Positions 42,646-52,641 of a DNA stretch of 64,000 nucleotides are shown here, in pieces. The stretch comes from an uncultured Gammaproteobacteria bacterium (GTDB lineage: Bacteria; Pseudomonadota; Gammaproteobacteria; Pseudomonadales; Pseudohongiellaceae): positions 186,001-250,000 of the forward strand of contig CAJXVC010000005.1 in assembly GCA_913060975.1 (NCBI GenBank), in the 5' to 3' direction. Both the position numbers and the translations under genes were made by a program. The notes beneath the pieces are model-generated. The model was not told the DNA's origin, made no database searches, and saw only the letters and a program-made list of their open reading frames with translations. Each line of letters opens with the position of its first letter. Within the stretch, counting starts at the first letter, position 1.

Positions 42646-43629
42646 TCAAACCCCTTTCATTCTGCTTTGCAGGCTCTTTTTGCTGCTGAAGACCTGGTCC
42701 TTGGCCTGAAGGCACTTTTCTCGCGCTGAGGACTCTTTCCCGGCGCTTAAGGCTTTACCTGGCGGCAAGTCGCCGTGCCACTCAATTCCCATGATCTCTT
42801 CGTAGCGACCGCTCTGAACCAATTCCTGATAGGTTTCGGTGAGCAGGGTAGCAATCTCGGGGTCGGTTCTCTTGCTCAGAATAATATTCAGGCTGGTTGC
42901 CAGGGCTTCGATCCGTAGCATTGGCGCGAGTAGGTCAGAATCGGCTTCTTGCAGACGTAAAAACTGATTGATGCCATGCTCGGCAAAAGGAATCAGATCG
43001 ATGCGACCGCGTTGCAGCATTGCGATCGATCGGGAGAAATCCTGAAAATAGACCAATTCCGTAAAGCCTGTGCTGCTGAGATAGTCATCCACCACGTTCG
43101 CGCGCAAATTGCCGATGCGATAGTCGCGTGCCTGTTGTAGCGTAGTTGGCAGCTCATGGGCTCTAGCACGCAAACCGAACAGATAAATATCCACTGGTCT
43201 CGTCTGACCGATCCAGTAGTACCGTGACTCCCGCTCAGCTGTTCTCACTATCGAATAGACGATGACATTCGGCTCGCTATTGACTGCCTGAATGGCCCGG
43301 GACCATGGCGCGACTTCGACTGCATAAGGTATGCCGCTTGCCTCGAGCAGTGCCTGGACCAGATTACCAGCAGAGTTGGCAGGTAATTCCTGGCCTGTAG
43401 TAGTCTGAACATAGTCGGCGGGGTAACGAACATCGGCAAAAACTGTTAAAACCGGTGCATCGTCAGCTTGGGCGGAGACTGTTGAACAGACGAAAACAGT
43501 TAAACCCAGGGTAAAAAAGCAGCGAATAGGGTCGTGTATGAGCCAGAAAGGGCGCCGGCTACACAAATTGCCTGGCATTGTCACAATGCGACTCACAATA
43601 ATATCGCAAACATGACAATTTTGATTCAT
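42646..43629 (-). CDS. Periplasmic family-3 solute-binding-type protein
   Basis: 327 residues from ATG 43629, with 43578 as an alternative. Long basic N-region then a signal peptide (CFFTLGLTVFVCSTVSAQ). A two-lobe SBP_bac_3 domain follows: LTVFADVRYPADY, AVEVAPWSRAIQAV, SIVRTAERESRYYWIG, GNLRANVVDDYL and IDLIPFAEHGINQFL. These domains bind amino acids or act as sensors. The C-terminal 40 residues are low-complexity (KALSAGKESSAREK, QAKDQVFSSKKS), coded by degenerate repeats, and look like readthrough into intergenic repeat DNA. Divergent from the kinase, 107 bp apart. Confidence 0.85.
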   Translation of the reverse strand: MNQNCHVCDIIVSRIVTMPGNLCSRRPFWLIHDPIRCFFTLGLTVFVCSTVSAQADDAPVLTVFADVRYPADYVQTTTGQELPANSAGNLVQALLEASGIPYAVEVAPWSRAIQAVNSEPNVIVYSIVRTAERESRYYWIGQTRPVDIYLFGLRARAHELPTTLQQARDYRIGNLRANVVDDYLSSTGFTELVYFQDFSRSIAMLQRGRIDLIPFAEHGINQFLRLQEADSDLLAPMLRIEALATSLNIILSKRTDPEIATLLTETYQELVQSGRYEEIMGIEWHGDLPPGKALSAGKESSAREKCLQAKDQVFSSKKSLQSRMKGV

Positions 43630-43736
43630 GAGATCCGTTCCGCAGCCGTAATCAGTATTCTAACTATAGCTCGCACAGCTTCAATGATAATCAACACCTG
43701 TCGATATTCCCAGTAATCTGCAACATTGGTAACCCC

Positions 43737-46022
43737 TTGAAAAAACATTTGGCAACCAGACTCGCGATTTACACTATCCTGGTGGCTTTTCTCATGAGTA
43801 TAGCAATCTCGGGCTTGAGCACTTGGCGTAATTTTTCACTCACTGTTCAAGAAATAGAGCGCACCGCAGTGCAGTTGATGTCATTGACCCGACAGTCGGC
43901 CGCCGAAGCGGTTTTCCAGCTGGACCCCGAACTTGCCAATGACGTACTCAGCGGTCTGATGAACCATGTGCTGTTCACTGAAGTCACGATTCAGGATGAG
44001 CTAGGCCAGGTGCTAGCTACGCAATCTCGAGAGCGACAGCAAACGACCGGTCTGGCCTCGCTGATAGAGGTCGAGCCGCAGGCGCTGTCTTTAGCGTTGC
44101 CGTTACCGCAAAGTGAAGAGCTGCTCGGCTCTTTGAATGTGGTGCTGGATATTCAGGCAGGTTTGAGTGATTTTTATGAGCGTGCGACCTTTTCGGCGTT
44201 AGCGCTGTCCGTGGAAGCCGTTGTTCTGGCGGTGGTCATTTTCTTTGTTGTTGTGTATCTGGTGACCAATCCACTGTCCATGCTGGCGGAGCGGCTCGCG
44301 CAGATTAAACCCGGTTCCGAGAAGCGTTTACAGGTGCCTGCGCGTCATAAAGATGATGAGTTGGGTCAGCTGGCGCGATCCACCAATAACTATCTTGATA
44401 CGGTTTTCAATTATCAGAAAGAACTGGAGGAGAGCCGGCAGCGCCTGCAGGATACTCTCGATAATCTGATCGAAGGTGTAATCATCGTCGATGGCAACGG
44501 TTTCATTGTTGAGCTAAATCGTGCTGCCGAGAAAATGCTGGGCTACCTGCAAAATTCCTCAGTTGGACATCCTCTGGTCGGTTTTTTGGCAGATGAGGGC
44601 ATAACCAGTTTCGCGGAGTTGCGTTCTCAAGCGCGTGTCAATCAGCATGCTGGCCTGCGAAGTTATATTCGCCATCGCAATGGCAATTTGCACGCCGTTG
44701 AAATAAACAAAGCCTATTTCGCGAAGGAATCCAGTGACAATTCATTATGGACGATTCGTGATATATCCGAACGCGAGAACGCAGAAAAAGAACGTCGCGA
44801 ATTGGAAGAACAATTGCGCCATTCACAGAAGATGCAAGCTATCGGTACATTGGCAGGTGGTATTGCGCACGATTTCAATAATATTCTGGCGGGCATATCC
44901 GGTTATACCGAACTGGCACAAATGGAACTGGAGCAAGGTCAACTAAACAAAGAACACCTGGCCAGCATCATCAAAGCGTCCAACAAGGCGGCGCAGTTAA
45001 TCAGTCGCATCATGGTATTCAGTCGCAAGCAGGAAGAACGCAGGGAAGTGATCGACATGATTGATGTCGCGCACGAATGTTTGTCGCTGCTTCGGCAAAC
45101 GATTCCCTCGACAATCAGCATCAAGGAAGAGGTGCCGGAATCAGCGCTGCACATTATTGGTGATGAGACCATGATGCATCAGGTATTGATGAACCTGTTT
45201 GCCAACGCTGCCAGTGCCCTGAAAGACAATCCTGGCGAGATCACCATATGCATGGATACTGTTGATCGTGAGGCGTTGTCTCAAGCCTCCACAGACGCAA
45301 TCAGCAAGAAATCCCTGGCCCCGGCTGATCGCTATCTGCGTGTCGTTGTTACCGATGACGGCCCTGGTATTCCCGCTGAAATAATTGAGCGCATCTTCGA
45401 ACCCTATTTTACGACCAAGCCTCAGGGCGAGGGCACTGGTATTGGCCTGGCACTGGTGCACTCTATTGTTGAGAGCCACGGTGGCCGCATTCACGCCAGC
45501 AACACCGAAACCGGTGCGCGCTTTGCCGTTGTGTTGCCATTGCACGCCGCTGAGGAACCAGCCGCTGTGCAAACAATCGCCGACGAAGTATTTCCGGCAC
45601 ATGGTCATGGTAAAATTCTGATCGTCGAAGATGACGATATTCTTGCTGCTTTGTACCCGCAGTTAATGCAGTCGCTAGGCTATGATCATGTGATGGCGGA
45701 CAATGGTAAAGCGGGTTTGGCAATCTACCGCGAGCAGCCGAATGAGTTTGACTTGGTGATAACAGATCAAACTATGCCAGAACTGAACGGCGACAAACTG
45801 ATCTTGGCGATTCGCCAGATCAATCCGCGCCAACCGGTTATTTTATGCACAGGCTACAGCGAGGTAATGAATGCTGACCGGGCTCAAGAGCTGAATATCA
45901 ATCGCTTCCTGACCAAGCCTGTTCCGTTGGAAACTCTCGGCAATGCTATTCGTGAAGTGCTTGCTGAATCGCGTTCTGACAATGTCGTCAATTTTCAAAA
46001 TGTGCGTATAAAAGAGCATTAA
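43737..46022 (+). CDS. Hybrid sensor histidine kinase with receiver domain
   Basis: 761 residues from TTG 43737. TM helix 1 (residues 8-28), a periplasmic sensor to about 150, TM helix 2 (155-178), HAMP (180-232), PAS (about 240-345), then a kinase with H-box H378 in [15 protein letters not shown]-box [16 protein letters not shown]1 DDGPGIP and G2 [15 protein letters not shown]. The C-terminal receiver has D677 in LVITDQTMP (626-745). With the divergent periplasmic binding-type gene next door, the binding protein may feed ligand to the sensor. No separate response regulator is adjacent, so output probably passes through the receiver or a phosphotransfer partner elsewhere. Confidence 0.93.
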   Translation: MKKHLATRLAIYTILVAFLMSIAISGLSTWRNFSLTVQEIERTAVQLMSLTRQSAAEAVFQLDPELANDVLSGLMNHVLFTEVTIQDELGQVLATQSRERQQTTGLASLIEVEPQALSLALPLPQSEELLGSLNVVLDIQAGLSDFYERATFSALALSVEAVVLAVVIFFVVVYLVTNPLSMLAERLAQIKPGSEKRLQVPARHKDDELGQLARSTNNYLDTVFNYQKELEESRQRLQDTLDNLIEGVIIVDGNGFIVELNRAAEKMLGYLQNSSVGHPLVGFLADEGITSFAELRSQARVNQHAGLRSYIRHRNGNLHAVEINKAYFAKESSDNSLWTIRDISERENAEKERRELEEQLRHSQKMQAIGTLAGGIAHDFNNILAGISGYTELAQMELEQGQLNKEHLASIIKASNKAAQLISRIMVFSRKQEERREVIDMIDVAHECLSLLRQTIPSTISIKEEVPESALHIIGDETMMHQVLMNLFANAASALKDNPGEITICMDTVDREALSQASTDAISKKSLAPADRYLRVVVTDDGPGIPAEIIERIFEPYFTTKPQGEGTGIGLALVHSIVESHGGRIHASNTETGARFAVVLPLHAAEEPAAVQTIADEVFPAHGHGKILIVEDDDILAALYPQLMQSLGYDHVMADNGKAGLAIYREQPNEFDLVITDQTMPELNGDKLILAIRQINPRQPVILCTGYSEVMNADRAQELNINRFLTKPVPLETLGNAIREVLAESRSDNVVNFQNVRIKEH

Positions 46023-46192
46023 ATCTGGAAAAGACCAGCAGCACGGCTTATTCTTTGCTCGCTTTTGATCAATTGTCCAATAACCAACTCTGCATCAAAG
46101 CTTGGCTGTCCCGTATATTGGTGCCGGTTGAATTCAGTAGCAATAAAGAACTGGTGATTGAGCGTTAAACAAAAATAATAAGGAACCCACCA

Positions 46193-46468
46193 TTGAAAAA
46201 GTTAACACTGTTAATGCTGTTTAGCATGATTCTGACTTCCTGTGTTTCCACCGAAGGCGATGTCAATTTTGAGAGAATGTCTGAAGAAGAGCTGGCAGCT
46301 TACAATGCCACGCAACCAATTCGCCAAATGATAGTATGCATTAATGAAGATCGCTCTTTGAGTCGCGTACGCCGCCGCCGTTGCATGACTGTTGAGCAGG
46401 CCTATGGGTCGGCACAACAAGCGCAGCAACTCGGCGTATTGAATACTGTCCCCGGTTATAGCCAGTAA
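46193..46468 (+). CDS. Small lipoprotein
   Basis: 91 residues from TTG 46193 (AAGGAACCCACCA upstream). Signal peptide with lipobox ILTSC (acylated C17). The mature part is short and basic in the middle (SLSRVRRRRCMTVEQAYGS), with two more cysteines (IVCINED and RRRC) that may pair. No family recognised. Followed by a strong terminator, so it is a stand-alone gene. Confidence 0.7.
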   Translation: MKKLTLLMLFSMILTSCVSTEGDVNFERMSEEELAAYNATQPIRQMIVCINEDRSLSRVRRRRCMTVEQAYGSAQQAQQLGVLNTVPGYSQ

Positions 46469-46496
46469 GCTCTGTTACTAAAAAAGTTGCACAATG

Positions 46497-46528
46497 AAAA
46501 GGCGGTTCATTAATGAGCCGCCTTTTTT
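46497..46528 (+). terminator. Rho-independent terminator after lipoprotein gene
   Basis: AAAAGGCGG / CCGCCTTTTTT stem with an inner TCATTAATGA palindrome. Confidence 0.9.
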
Positions 46529-47003
46529 GTTGCTGATTCTTTTCTGCCTCGCCTCTACCATCACGCTAGTAGCGTTTGCAATCCAGTCATTCAAGCGATC
46601 AACAAGCGCCTCCGCGGTCAAAAAAATGTCAGATTGCTGGCCAGACCACCAATGACAACATCGAGCGATCTTTGGAAAAGGTAGTTCGTTATCGTTGTTT
46701 CACGTTTTGTTCAATAAAAACTCTCGCTTGATATCTATCTGTAAAATAATCCCAGCTCACCATCTGCTGCGGCTTCGCAGAATGTGACCCGCCCGCTTTT
46801 ACCCGCTTCTACCCGCAACGTTGTGACAGCCTTCACATCATCAGCAAGCCAGAGAAAATCCATACATCCGTAAATCTACTTACACGCGTAGCCCCCATAC
46901 GCCTCTGCATCGAACCGCCAAGCAAATGCACTGATTCGACTAGTTGGAACCCGGTTTGACAGAGATAGCGTGTTCATTAAAGCAATTAATTTCAGGAGAA
47001 ATT
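46529..47003. other. Intergenic, no gene recognised
   Basis: About 475 bp without a credible frame or RNA. Contains the leader of the DUF4331 gene (AGGAG site at 46994). Confidence 0.45.
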
Positions 47004-48431
47004 ATGTTTACACAACCCAAACGAAGTCATTTCTACAAGGCGGTTGTTGCAGCTACTGCATTGTCCACCTGTGCTGTAGCGATCGCTTCGAGTCACCGAG
47101 AGGCGCCGATGATTGCAGGCTTGCCGCGTCTAGATGGCTCCGACTTCTATATGTTCAGAAGTTACGAGACTGGTCGGGAAGACTACGTCACGTTTCTGGC
47201 GAACTATGTGCCACTGCAAGATCCATATGGTGGACCCAACTACTTCGACCTGGAAACCAATGCCCTCTATGAGATTCACATCGACAACAATGGTGATTCC
47301 ATGGAAGACATCACTTTCAGTTTCGATTTCGAAACCATTTTAGCTGGCGTAACAGTGCCTGTTGGTGACCAGAACACGCCAATACCGCTGGTAATTGCCG
47401 GTGCCGTAGGTCCAGGTGCTGATGACACGGCGAACGTGAATTCCCGTCAGGAATACAGCATCAATATGGTTACTGGCGACCGCAGAACGGGGCAATCCGC
47501 TGCGGTGACCAACGCAGTAACTGGCGAGACCTCGTTCCGTAAACCGCTGGACTACATCGGTACCAAATCGCTTCCCGATTATCCGGCTTACGCGAATGAT
47601 CACATTGCCAGTGTCAATATCCCCGGCTGCAGTAGCGCAGGGCGTGTCTTTGTCGGTCAACGCAAAGAAGGCTTTGCCGTCAATCTGGGTCCGGTATTCG
47701 ATCTGGTGAATCTGAATCCACTCGGTGCCGAAGATGCGGTACCTAATCAGATTGGTAATACCAACGTGACAACACTGGCCATGGAAGTGCCGATCAGTTG
47801 TCTGACCAATGGTGATCCAGTGATTGGCGCGTGGACCACGTCCAGCCTGGATACCGCAGGCAGTGAGCCGATGCAGGTTTCGCGTCTTGGTTTTCCATTG
47901 ATGAATGAATTGGTCATTGGTGTGCCTGACAAGGACAAGTGGAACATGAGTGAGCCGGTCGATGATGGCCAGTTTGCCCGGTACGTCGCTAACCCGACCC
48001 TGCCATTCCTGCTTGAGCTATTGTTCGGCGATGCCGGCGCGGTCGCACCGACCAATTTCCCACGTACGGACCTGGTCGCCGCGATTGGTGGTGTCGACGG
48101 GCTTAACTTGCCAGCGGCAGTCGCCAATGGCTCTTTCGGTGGCAGTGCAATGCTGCGCTTGAACACCGGCATTGCACCAGTGGGTCCAACCGAGCAAAGC
48201 AATAAAGGTGTGCTTGGTGGTGATACGGCAGGTTTCCCGAATGGGCGTCGGCCAGGTGATGACGTGGTGGATGTTGCCTTACGAGTCATGATGGGCGCAT
48301 TGAATCCGGATGCCACGCAGGCACCGAACAACGCTGTGCCTTTTACTGACCAGACTACTGTCAGTGCAGTGGAATTTCAGCCGGGCTTCCCGTACCTGAA
48401 TGACCCACTGCCAGGCAATGCCAGTAACTAG
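47004..48431 (+). CDS. DUF4331-family exported protein
   Basis: 475 residues from ATG 47004 (TTCAGGAGAAATT site). Signal peptide, cleavage near AIA-SSHREAP. DUF4331 signature: SSHREAPMIAGLPRLDGSDFYMFRSYE, then YVTFLANYVPLQDPYGGPNYF, and later RPGDDVVDVALRVMMG with the terminal FPYLNDPLPG. These proteins are periplasmic or surface, with repeated conserved acidic/His motifs, of unknown function. In many genomes the gene is followed by a TPR and HupE/UreJ-like gene, as here, which suggests a shared metal- or envelope-related role. Confidence 0.9.
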   Translation: MFTQPKRSHFYKAVVAATALSTCAVAIASSHREAPMIAGLPRLDGSDFYMFRSYETGREDYVTFLANYVPLQDPYGGPNYFDLETNALYEIHIDNNGDSMEDITFSFDFETILAGVTVPVGDQNTPIPLVIAGAVGPGADDTANVNSRQEYSINMVTGDRRTGQSAAVTNAVTGETSFRKPLDYIGTKSLPDYPAYANDHIASVNIPGCSSAGRVFVGQRKEGFAVNLGPVFDLVNLNPLGAEDAVPNQIGNTNVTTLAMEVPISCLTNGDPVIGAWTTSSLDTAGSEPMQVSRLGFPLMNELVIGVPDKDKWNMSEPVDDGQFARYVANPTLPFLLELLFGDAGAVAPTNFPRTDLVAAIGGVDGLNLPAAVANGSFGGSAMLRLNTGIAPVGPTEQSNKGVLGGDTAGFPNGRRPGDDVVDVALRVMMGALNPDATQAPNNAVPFTDQTTVSAVEFQPGFPYLNDPLPGNASN

Positions 48432-48499
48432 TCGCACTGACGTGAAAGCCAACGTCACAGTGATGTTGGCTGAGCGAAACATTTAGAAAGTGCAAGTAG

Positions 48500-48528
48500 C
48501 CGGGGACAGGGAGGTTCCCGGTTTTTTT
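48500..48528 (+). terminator. Terminator (or attenuator) between DUF4331 and TPR genes
   Basis: CCGGG / CCCGG stem with a 12-nt loop, followed by seven Ts. It would leave the downstream genes on lower readthrough expression. Confidence 0.7.
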
Positions 48529-48567
48529 ACTCAGGATTTGAGTTTGTTTTAAAGACAGGATGCAACA

Positions 48568-49806
48568 ATGATGAAAAAAACTACTACTGATGAAAGTAAG
48601 AAGTTGTTGCTGTTTCAAACAGTGATACTGCTAGTCATCTTCATCGTGTTTCTCAGCGAGACGCGCGCGGACAGTTTCGTGCCGCAATCGGATGATCAGG
48701 TATTACTGACACTCTCGCCGGCCGTAACGGCGATTGCTCGCAGCGTGCGGGCACAAGAACGCAGTTTAGAATCGAACAATGCAGGTAACGCCGCGACTCA
48801 GTACTCCAGCAGAGAGTTAGCTGCGGCAATTTCAGAAGCCTATACACTGGCGACGCGCAACAACGACCCGCGCGCCTTCGGGCACACACTCTCACTCATT
48901 AACGCATGGCCGCAGCAGCAGCCAAAACCGGCAATGGTTCGCCTGATCCATGCCTCCGTTTTGCAACACAGTCACGAATTCATGGCCGCGCTACAGCAGT
49001 TGGACACAGTGCTCAGCAATGATCCGGCTAATCTACAGGCGCGGCTCATCTACTCCCAGGTCAGTTTGGTTATCGGCGATTACGAGGCAGTGGCACAACA
49101 ATGTCAGGCAATTGAGGCTGCAGGCGTACAAATTTATGCGCTTAACTGCGGCGCACAATTGCAATCAATAACGGGCAATGCCGAGTTCGCACTAAGCGCC
49201 GTTGAAGAAACGCTGCTGGCGCGGCCAACCAATGCGACACAACAAATTGAGCTGCTGTTAAATGCCGCCACAACCGCCGAACGCCTGGGTTTTGCCGATC
49301 GCGCTGAGCGTTATTATCGCAGGGTCCTGAGCATGAACCCGCAGAGCCTATTCACAACATTGCGGCTGTCTGCTTTTCTGTTACATCAGAGTCGACCTGA
49401 GGCAGCCATCGAATTGTTGCGACCCTATGCCAACAGCGCGAATGATCTCGAAGCACAGATACTGTTAGTACGCGCACTGCAGGGTGCCGGAATGCCGGTC
49501 AATGCCGAGCTACTGGCAAGCATCGGTGCCGAGATCGAGTCATTGCAACGCCTTGGCGATGAAGCGCCACATAAACTGCTGGCGCAATACCAGTTATACA
49601 TTGCCGAGGATTTCGCTACCGCAGTACGCTCAGCCACCCTGAATTGGAAACTACAAAAAGAGCCTGGTGACACATTACTGTTGGCAAGTGCTGCGGTCGC
49701 CAGTGAACAATCGCAGACCCAGGAACAGGTGCGTGCCTGGATTACTAAAACCGGATTGCAGGATGCAAGAATTCAGACGGTATTGTCTGCACAGGAGGTG
49801 CTGTAA
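48568..49806 (+). CDS. Membrane-anchored TPR protein
   Basis: 412 residues from ATG 48568. An N-terminal TM or uncleaved signal (LLLFQTVILLVIFIVFLSE) is followed by TPR-like helical repeats from about 110 to 350 (AMVRLIHASVLQHSHEFMAAL, AAGVQIYALNCGAQLQSITGNAEFAL, ERLGFADRAERYYRRVLSMNPQS). Middle gene of the DUF4331-TPR-HupE cluster; its TAA overlaps the next ATG by one base. Likely a scaffold or assembly factor for its neighbours. Confidence 0.84.
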   Translation: MMKKTTTDESKKLLLFQTVILLVIFIVFLSETRADSFVPQSDDQVLLTLSPAVTAIARSVRAQERSLESNNAGNAATQYSSRELAAAISEAYTLATRNNDPRAFGHTLSLINAWPQQQPKPAMVRLIHASVLQHSHEFMAALQQLDTVLSNDPANLQARLIYSQVSLVIGDYEAVAQQCQAIEAAGVQIYALNCGAQLQSITGNAEFALSAVEETLLARPTNATQQIELLLNAATTAERLGFADRAERYYRRVLSMNPQSLFTTLRLSAFLLHQSRPEAAIELLRPYANSANDLEAQILLVRALQGAGMPVNAELLASIGAEIESLQRLGDEAPHKLLAQYQLYIAEDFATAVRSATLNWKLQKEPGDTLLLASAAVASEQSQTQEQVRAWITKTGLQDARIQTVLSAQEVL

Positions 49807-50927
49807 TGACTCGCCTGTTTAAATCACTAGTAACGATTTGTTTGTGCTGGCCAGTGCTGGTTGCCGCCCACAGTCTCAATGACAGTTTTTTCGATCTGCA
49901 GCTCAACGAAGGCGCGGTAAGCGGTTCGTTGCAAGTGGCTATTTCTGATCTGGAAATTGCGATCGGCCTCGACAACAATCAGGACACGCAGATTACCTGG
50001 GGTGAGATCAGGCGCGCATCGCCGGCGATTGCTGGCTACGTGAACAGCAGGATCGAGCTGTCCCGCGGCGATCAGGTTTGCACTCTAAGCACCAACGACC
50101 TCGCCATCGAGCAACTCAGCGGCGGTCCCTACGTCACTATGGGGCTCTTCGGTCAATGTGCCGAGTCGGGTGCATTGTCGTTGGACTATGGCTTGTTGTT
50201 CGATGTGGATAACTCTCACCGTGGCATCGCTGCCATTAGCGTTGATGGCGAGTCAGCCACACGACTTTTCTCACCAGCCAATCAAAGTCTCACCCTTGAT
50301 GGCGGCAGCTTGTCATTCTGGACGCCGCTGATCAGTTTTATTGGTGAGGGCATCTGGCACATCTGGATTGGTATTGATCATATTCTGTTTCTTCTGGCCA
50401 TGCTATTGGGTGTGGTGCTGCATACCCATCGCACGAGAACCACGTCGACTGCAATCTGGACCGAAACCGGTTGGTCAATCGTCAAGATGGTAACGGCTTT
50501 CACCTTGGCCCATTCTATTACTCTGATTCTCGCGTCGCTACGCATTGTCGAGCTACCGGCGCAGCTGGTCGAAACGGCGATTGCCTTATCAGTAGTCGTC
50601 AGTGCGGTGAATATTCTGATACCTATTTTTGGGCGTCACCATTGGCCGGTGGCATTCGCGTTCGGACTCGTGCACGGGTTTGGCTTTGCCAATGTGCTGG
50701 GCGATTTGAATCTGGCCACCGGACAGTTCGTCGCCAGCTTGTTGGGTTTCAATATTGGAGTTGAGATTGGTCAGTTGGTCATCGTGCTCGGTTTGATCCC
50801 GATACTGGCACTATTGATTCACTGGCAGTGGAGTCGGCGTCTGACCACAGTGCTGTCGGCACTGGCAATTGCTCAAGTCGGTATGCTGTGGTTTCTGGAT
50901 CGGGGCTTTGGAGTGACGGTGTTGTAG
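49806..50927 (+). CDS. HupE/UreJ-family membrane protein
   Basis: 373 residues. Signal peptide (LFKSLVTICLCWPVLVAA, cleaved before HSLNDS), an N-terminal periplasmic region of about 160 residues, then six to seven TM helices with the HupE/UreJ pattern: FIGEGIWHIWIGIDHILFLL, TAFTLAHSITLIL and FAFGLVHGFGFANVL. The conserved histidines and aspartate in the TM region (GIDHILF, LAHSIT, LVHGFGFA) resemble the nickel- or metal-binding histidines of HupE. Translationally coupled to the TPR gene (TAATG). The metal is an inference from family. Confidence 0.88.
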   Translation: MTRLFKSLVTICLCWPVLVAAHSLNDSFFDLQLNEGAVSGSLQVAISDLEIAIGLDNNQDTQITWGEIRRASPAIAGYVNSRIELSRGDQVCTLSTNDLAIEQLSGGPYVTMGLFGQCAESGALSLDYGLLFDVDNSHRGIAAISVDGESATRLFSPANQSLTLDGGSLSFWTPLISFIGEGIWHIWIGIDHILFLLAMLLGVVLHTHRTRTTSTAIWTETGWSIVKMVTAFTLAHSITLILASLRIVELPAQLVETAIALSVVVSAVNILIPIFGRHHWPVAFAFGLVHGFGFANVLGDLNLATGQFVASLLGFNIGVEIGQLVIVLGLIPILALLIHWQWSRRLTTVLSALAIAQVGMLWFLDRGFGVTVL

Positions 50928-50934
50928 GCGGTTG

Positions 50935-51882
50935 TTAGCCAGAACAGCTACCGCCCCCTAACACGCAAAACTTGGCGCAGTGGGAGTGATTCAGTTTCAC
51001 GCTGCGCCAGGCTTCTTTGAGCGTTTTGCCCATGTTGAAGCGCTGATCATAGGGCAACAAAGTGCAGGCCATCACCGACAGGTGGTCGTCGCCTTTGTGT
51101 TTGACGACCATGCGTGAGCTTGCACACATGATGTCCGCTGGATCTTTGTTGAGAATACCCCAGCAGGAAATAGTAATCTCCGGCACATCATCGCCGCCAT
51201 CCATCTCCGGAAACAGAATCAGGTCGGCTTGATCGTGTGCGTTGAGTTTGATGTTTTCTCGCGCAAACAAATCCGCGTAACCGGCGCGCATTTGGGCTTC
51301 GCTTTCATTCCAGAAGGTGCGCCCGGCGATGGAAAAATTCAGGTCGCTATCGGACAGCCACTTCAGTCCCTTGATAGCCGGCTTCCAGGAGCGGGGGCCA
51401 CGTTCTTTAGTGTGCATGCTTTCCAGATAATGATCCACCGACACGCGCAAGAACAGTTTGCCGGGATACCTGGCATGCATGTCAGCCAGCGCCTGCTTTT
51501 CTCGTAGCATGGTGTTCATGGCATTGGTCAACACCAAAACCTGAAACTTGCGCGCCAGACACAATTGCAAGATGGCGATCATGTCGGGATTCAGAAAAGG
51601 CTCGCCACCAGTAAAACCGATCTCGCGAGTGGGGAAGCCTTCTTCGGCAATCTCGTCCAACAGCAGGTCGACTTCCTGCAAGCTGATATAACTGAGCCGG
51701 TCATTGGTCGGCGTGGATTCGATATAGCAATTCTCGCAGGCCAGATTGCACAGGCTGCCGGTGTTAATCCACAAGGTCTCAAGGCCACGAGGGTCAACTG
51801 AGGCACGGGCTTCTCCGCCGGCAGTGATGTCGGGGTCAGAAAATTTCCGTGTCGGGATTTCAGTGACGTTGAGTTTGTTCAT
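50935..51882 (-). CDS. Radical SAM protein
   Basis: 315 residues. The [4Fe-4S] motif is C45-x3-C49-x2-C52 (LCNLACENCY), then GFTGGEPFLNPD (SAM-binding GGEP). A cysteine-rich C-terminus (CWG, MCASS, ACTLLPYD, then CAKFCVLGGGSCSG) could hold an auxiliary cluster, as in SPASM/twitch-type enzymes. Substrate unknown. It is the second gene of a two-gene operon with a GFA protein 21 bp upstream. The N-terminal 35 residues are not part of the fold. Confidence 0.87.
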   Translation of the reverse strand: MNKLNVTEIPTRKFSDPDITAGGEARASVDPRGLETLWINTGSLCNLACENCYIESTPTNDRLSYISLQEVDLLLDEIAEEGFPTREIGFTGGEPFLNPDMIAILQLCLARKFQVLVLTNAMNTMLREKQALADMHARYPGKLFLRVSVDHYLESMHTKERGPRSWKPAIKGLKWLSDSDLNFSIAGRTFWNESEAQMRAGYADLFARENIKLNAHDQADLILFPEMDGGDDVPEITISCWGILNKDPADIMCASSRMVVKHKGDDHLSVMACTLLPYDQRFNMGKTLKEAWRSVKLNHSHCAKFCVLGGGSCSG

Positions 51883-51903
51883 GAAATTACTATTTTGATC
51901 GCG

Positions 51904-52326
51904 TTACATCTTGCTGGCAAAGAACGCCATGATTTCGGCGCGAGTCATTTCTTTGGTCTTGTTGCTGAAACAATAATACCCGGGGCGCTGATCACTAAAA
52001 TACTGCATGTCCATCTCCAGCCCTTCCAGTGCCGGAAAGAGACCCACCGGCATATTATAGTCGCCAGTCTCCTTGACTTGATAGAACAGGTGGGTACCGC
52101 ACTTGGCGCAGAAGCCACGACGCGCCCACGTCGACGAATCGTAAGTAGTCACGTTCTCTTCGCCGGTCATTACCACTGCAGTTCCACACTGCACAGCGAA
52201 GTACGGGGCGCCGCCCCAGGTACGACAGGAATCGCAATGGCATACCGTAAACCTGGGATTGATTTCACTCGCGGTAATTTTTACTGCGCCGCACAAGCAG
52301 CTGGTTTCGACCGGTGTTTGGCTCAT
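51904..52326 (-). CDS. GFA/CENP-V family zinc protein
   Basis: 140 residues from ATG 52326; the open frame to 52368 adds a basic stretch outside the fold. Zinc cysteines: CLCGAVK, CHCDSCRTWGG and CAKCGTHLFYQ. The domain is complete and cytoplasmic. Operon with the radical SAM gene. A second GFA protein is at 11185, only distantly alike. Confidence 0.88.
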   Translation of the reverse strand: MSQTPVETSCLCGAVKITASEINPRFTVCHCDSCRTWGGAPYFAVQCGTAVVMTGEENVTTYDSSTWARRGFCAKCGTHLFYQVKETGDYNMPVGLFPALEGLEMDMQYFSDQRPGYYCFSNKTKEMTRAEIMAFFASKM

Positions 52327-52518
52327 TGTTTTCGCAATTCCTCGTTGCCCGTTCTTTGACAGGCGCATTTAGTGAATGCCCATGCAGCTTAACTGTTTGT
52401 CGTTGCCGGGGCGAGACTTGTCAGCATGCGGCTTATCGCTTTATTAGCAGCTGCCCCGCTGTGGCTTGCCTTGCCAAAAGGCCGAGAACTGATTACTTTC
52501 CCTACTCTTAATTGATTT

Positions 52519-52558
52519 CAATGACACTCAATCACTCTCAACGACGCTCAGTCAATCT
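52519..52558. repeat. 10-bp degenerate tandem repeat, four units
   Basis: CAATGACACT, CAATCACTCT, CAACGACGCT and CAGTCAATCT lie head to tail. It is noncoding and forms part of the 315-bp gap before the RidA-like gene; the rest of that gap holds nothing recognised. Confidence 0.7.
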
Positions 52559-52641
52559 AACTTGCATTTGATTTCTGTCTGGATGCGATTTCAGATTACC
52601 AAGCATCGGCCCCGGATTTGAAGGACGCAAGGAGAATTTGC

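Noticed and set aside
43534-43716. Small plus-strand ORF in the SBP/kinase divergent region
   Set aside because: It overlaps the 5' end of the binding-protein gene and has no ribosome-binding site; this region should be the shared promoter.
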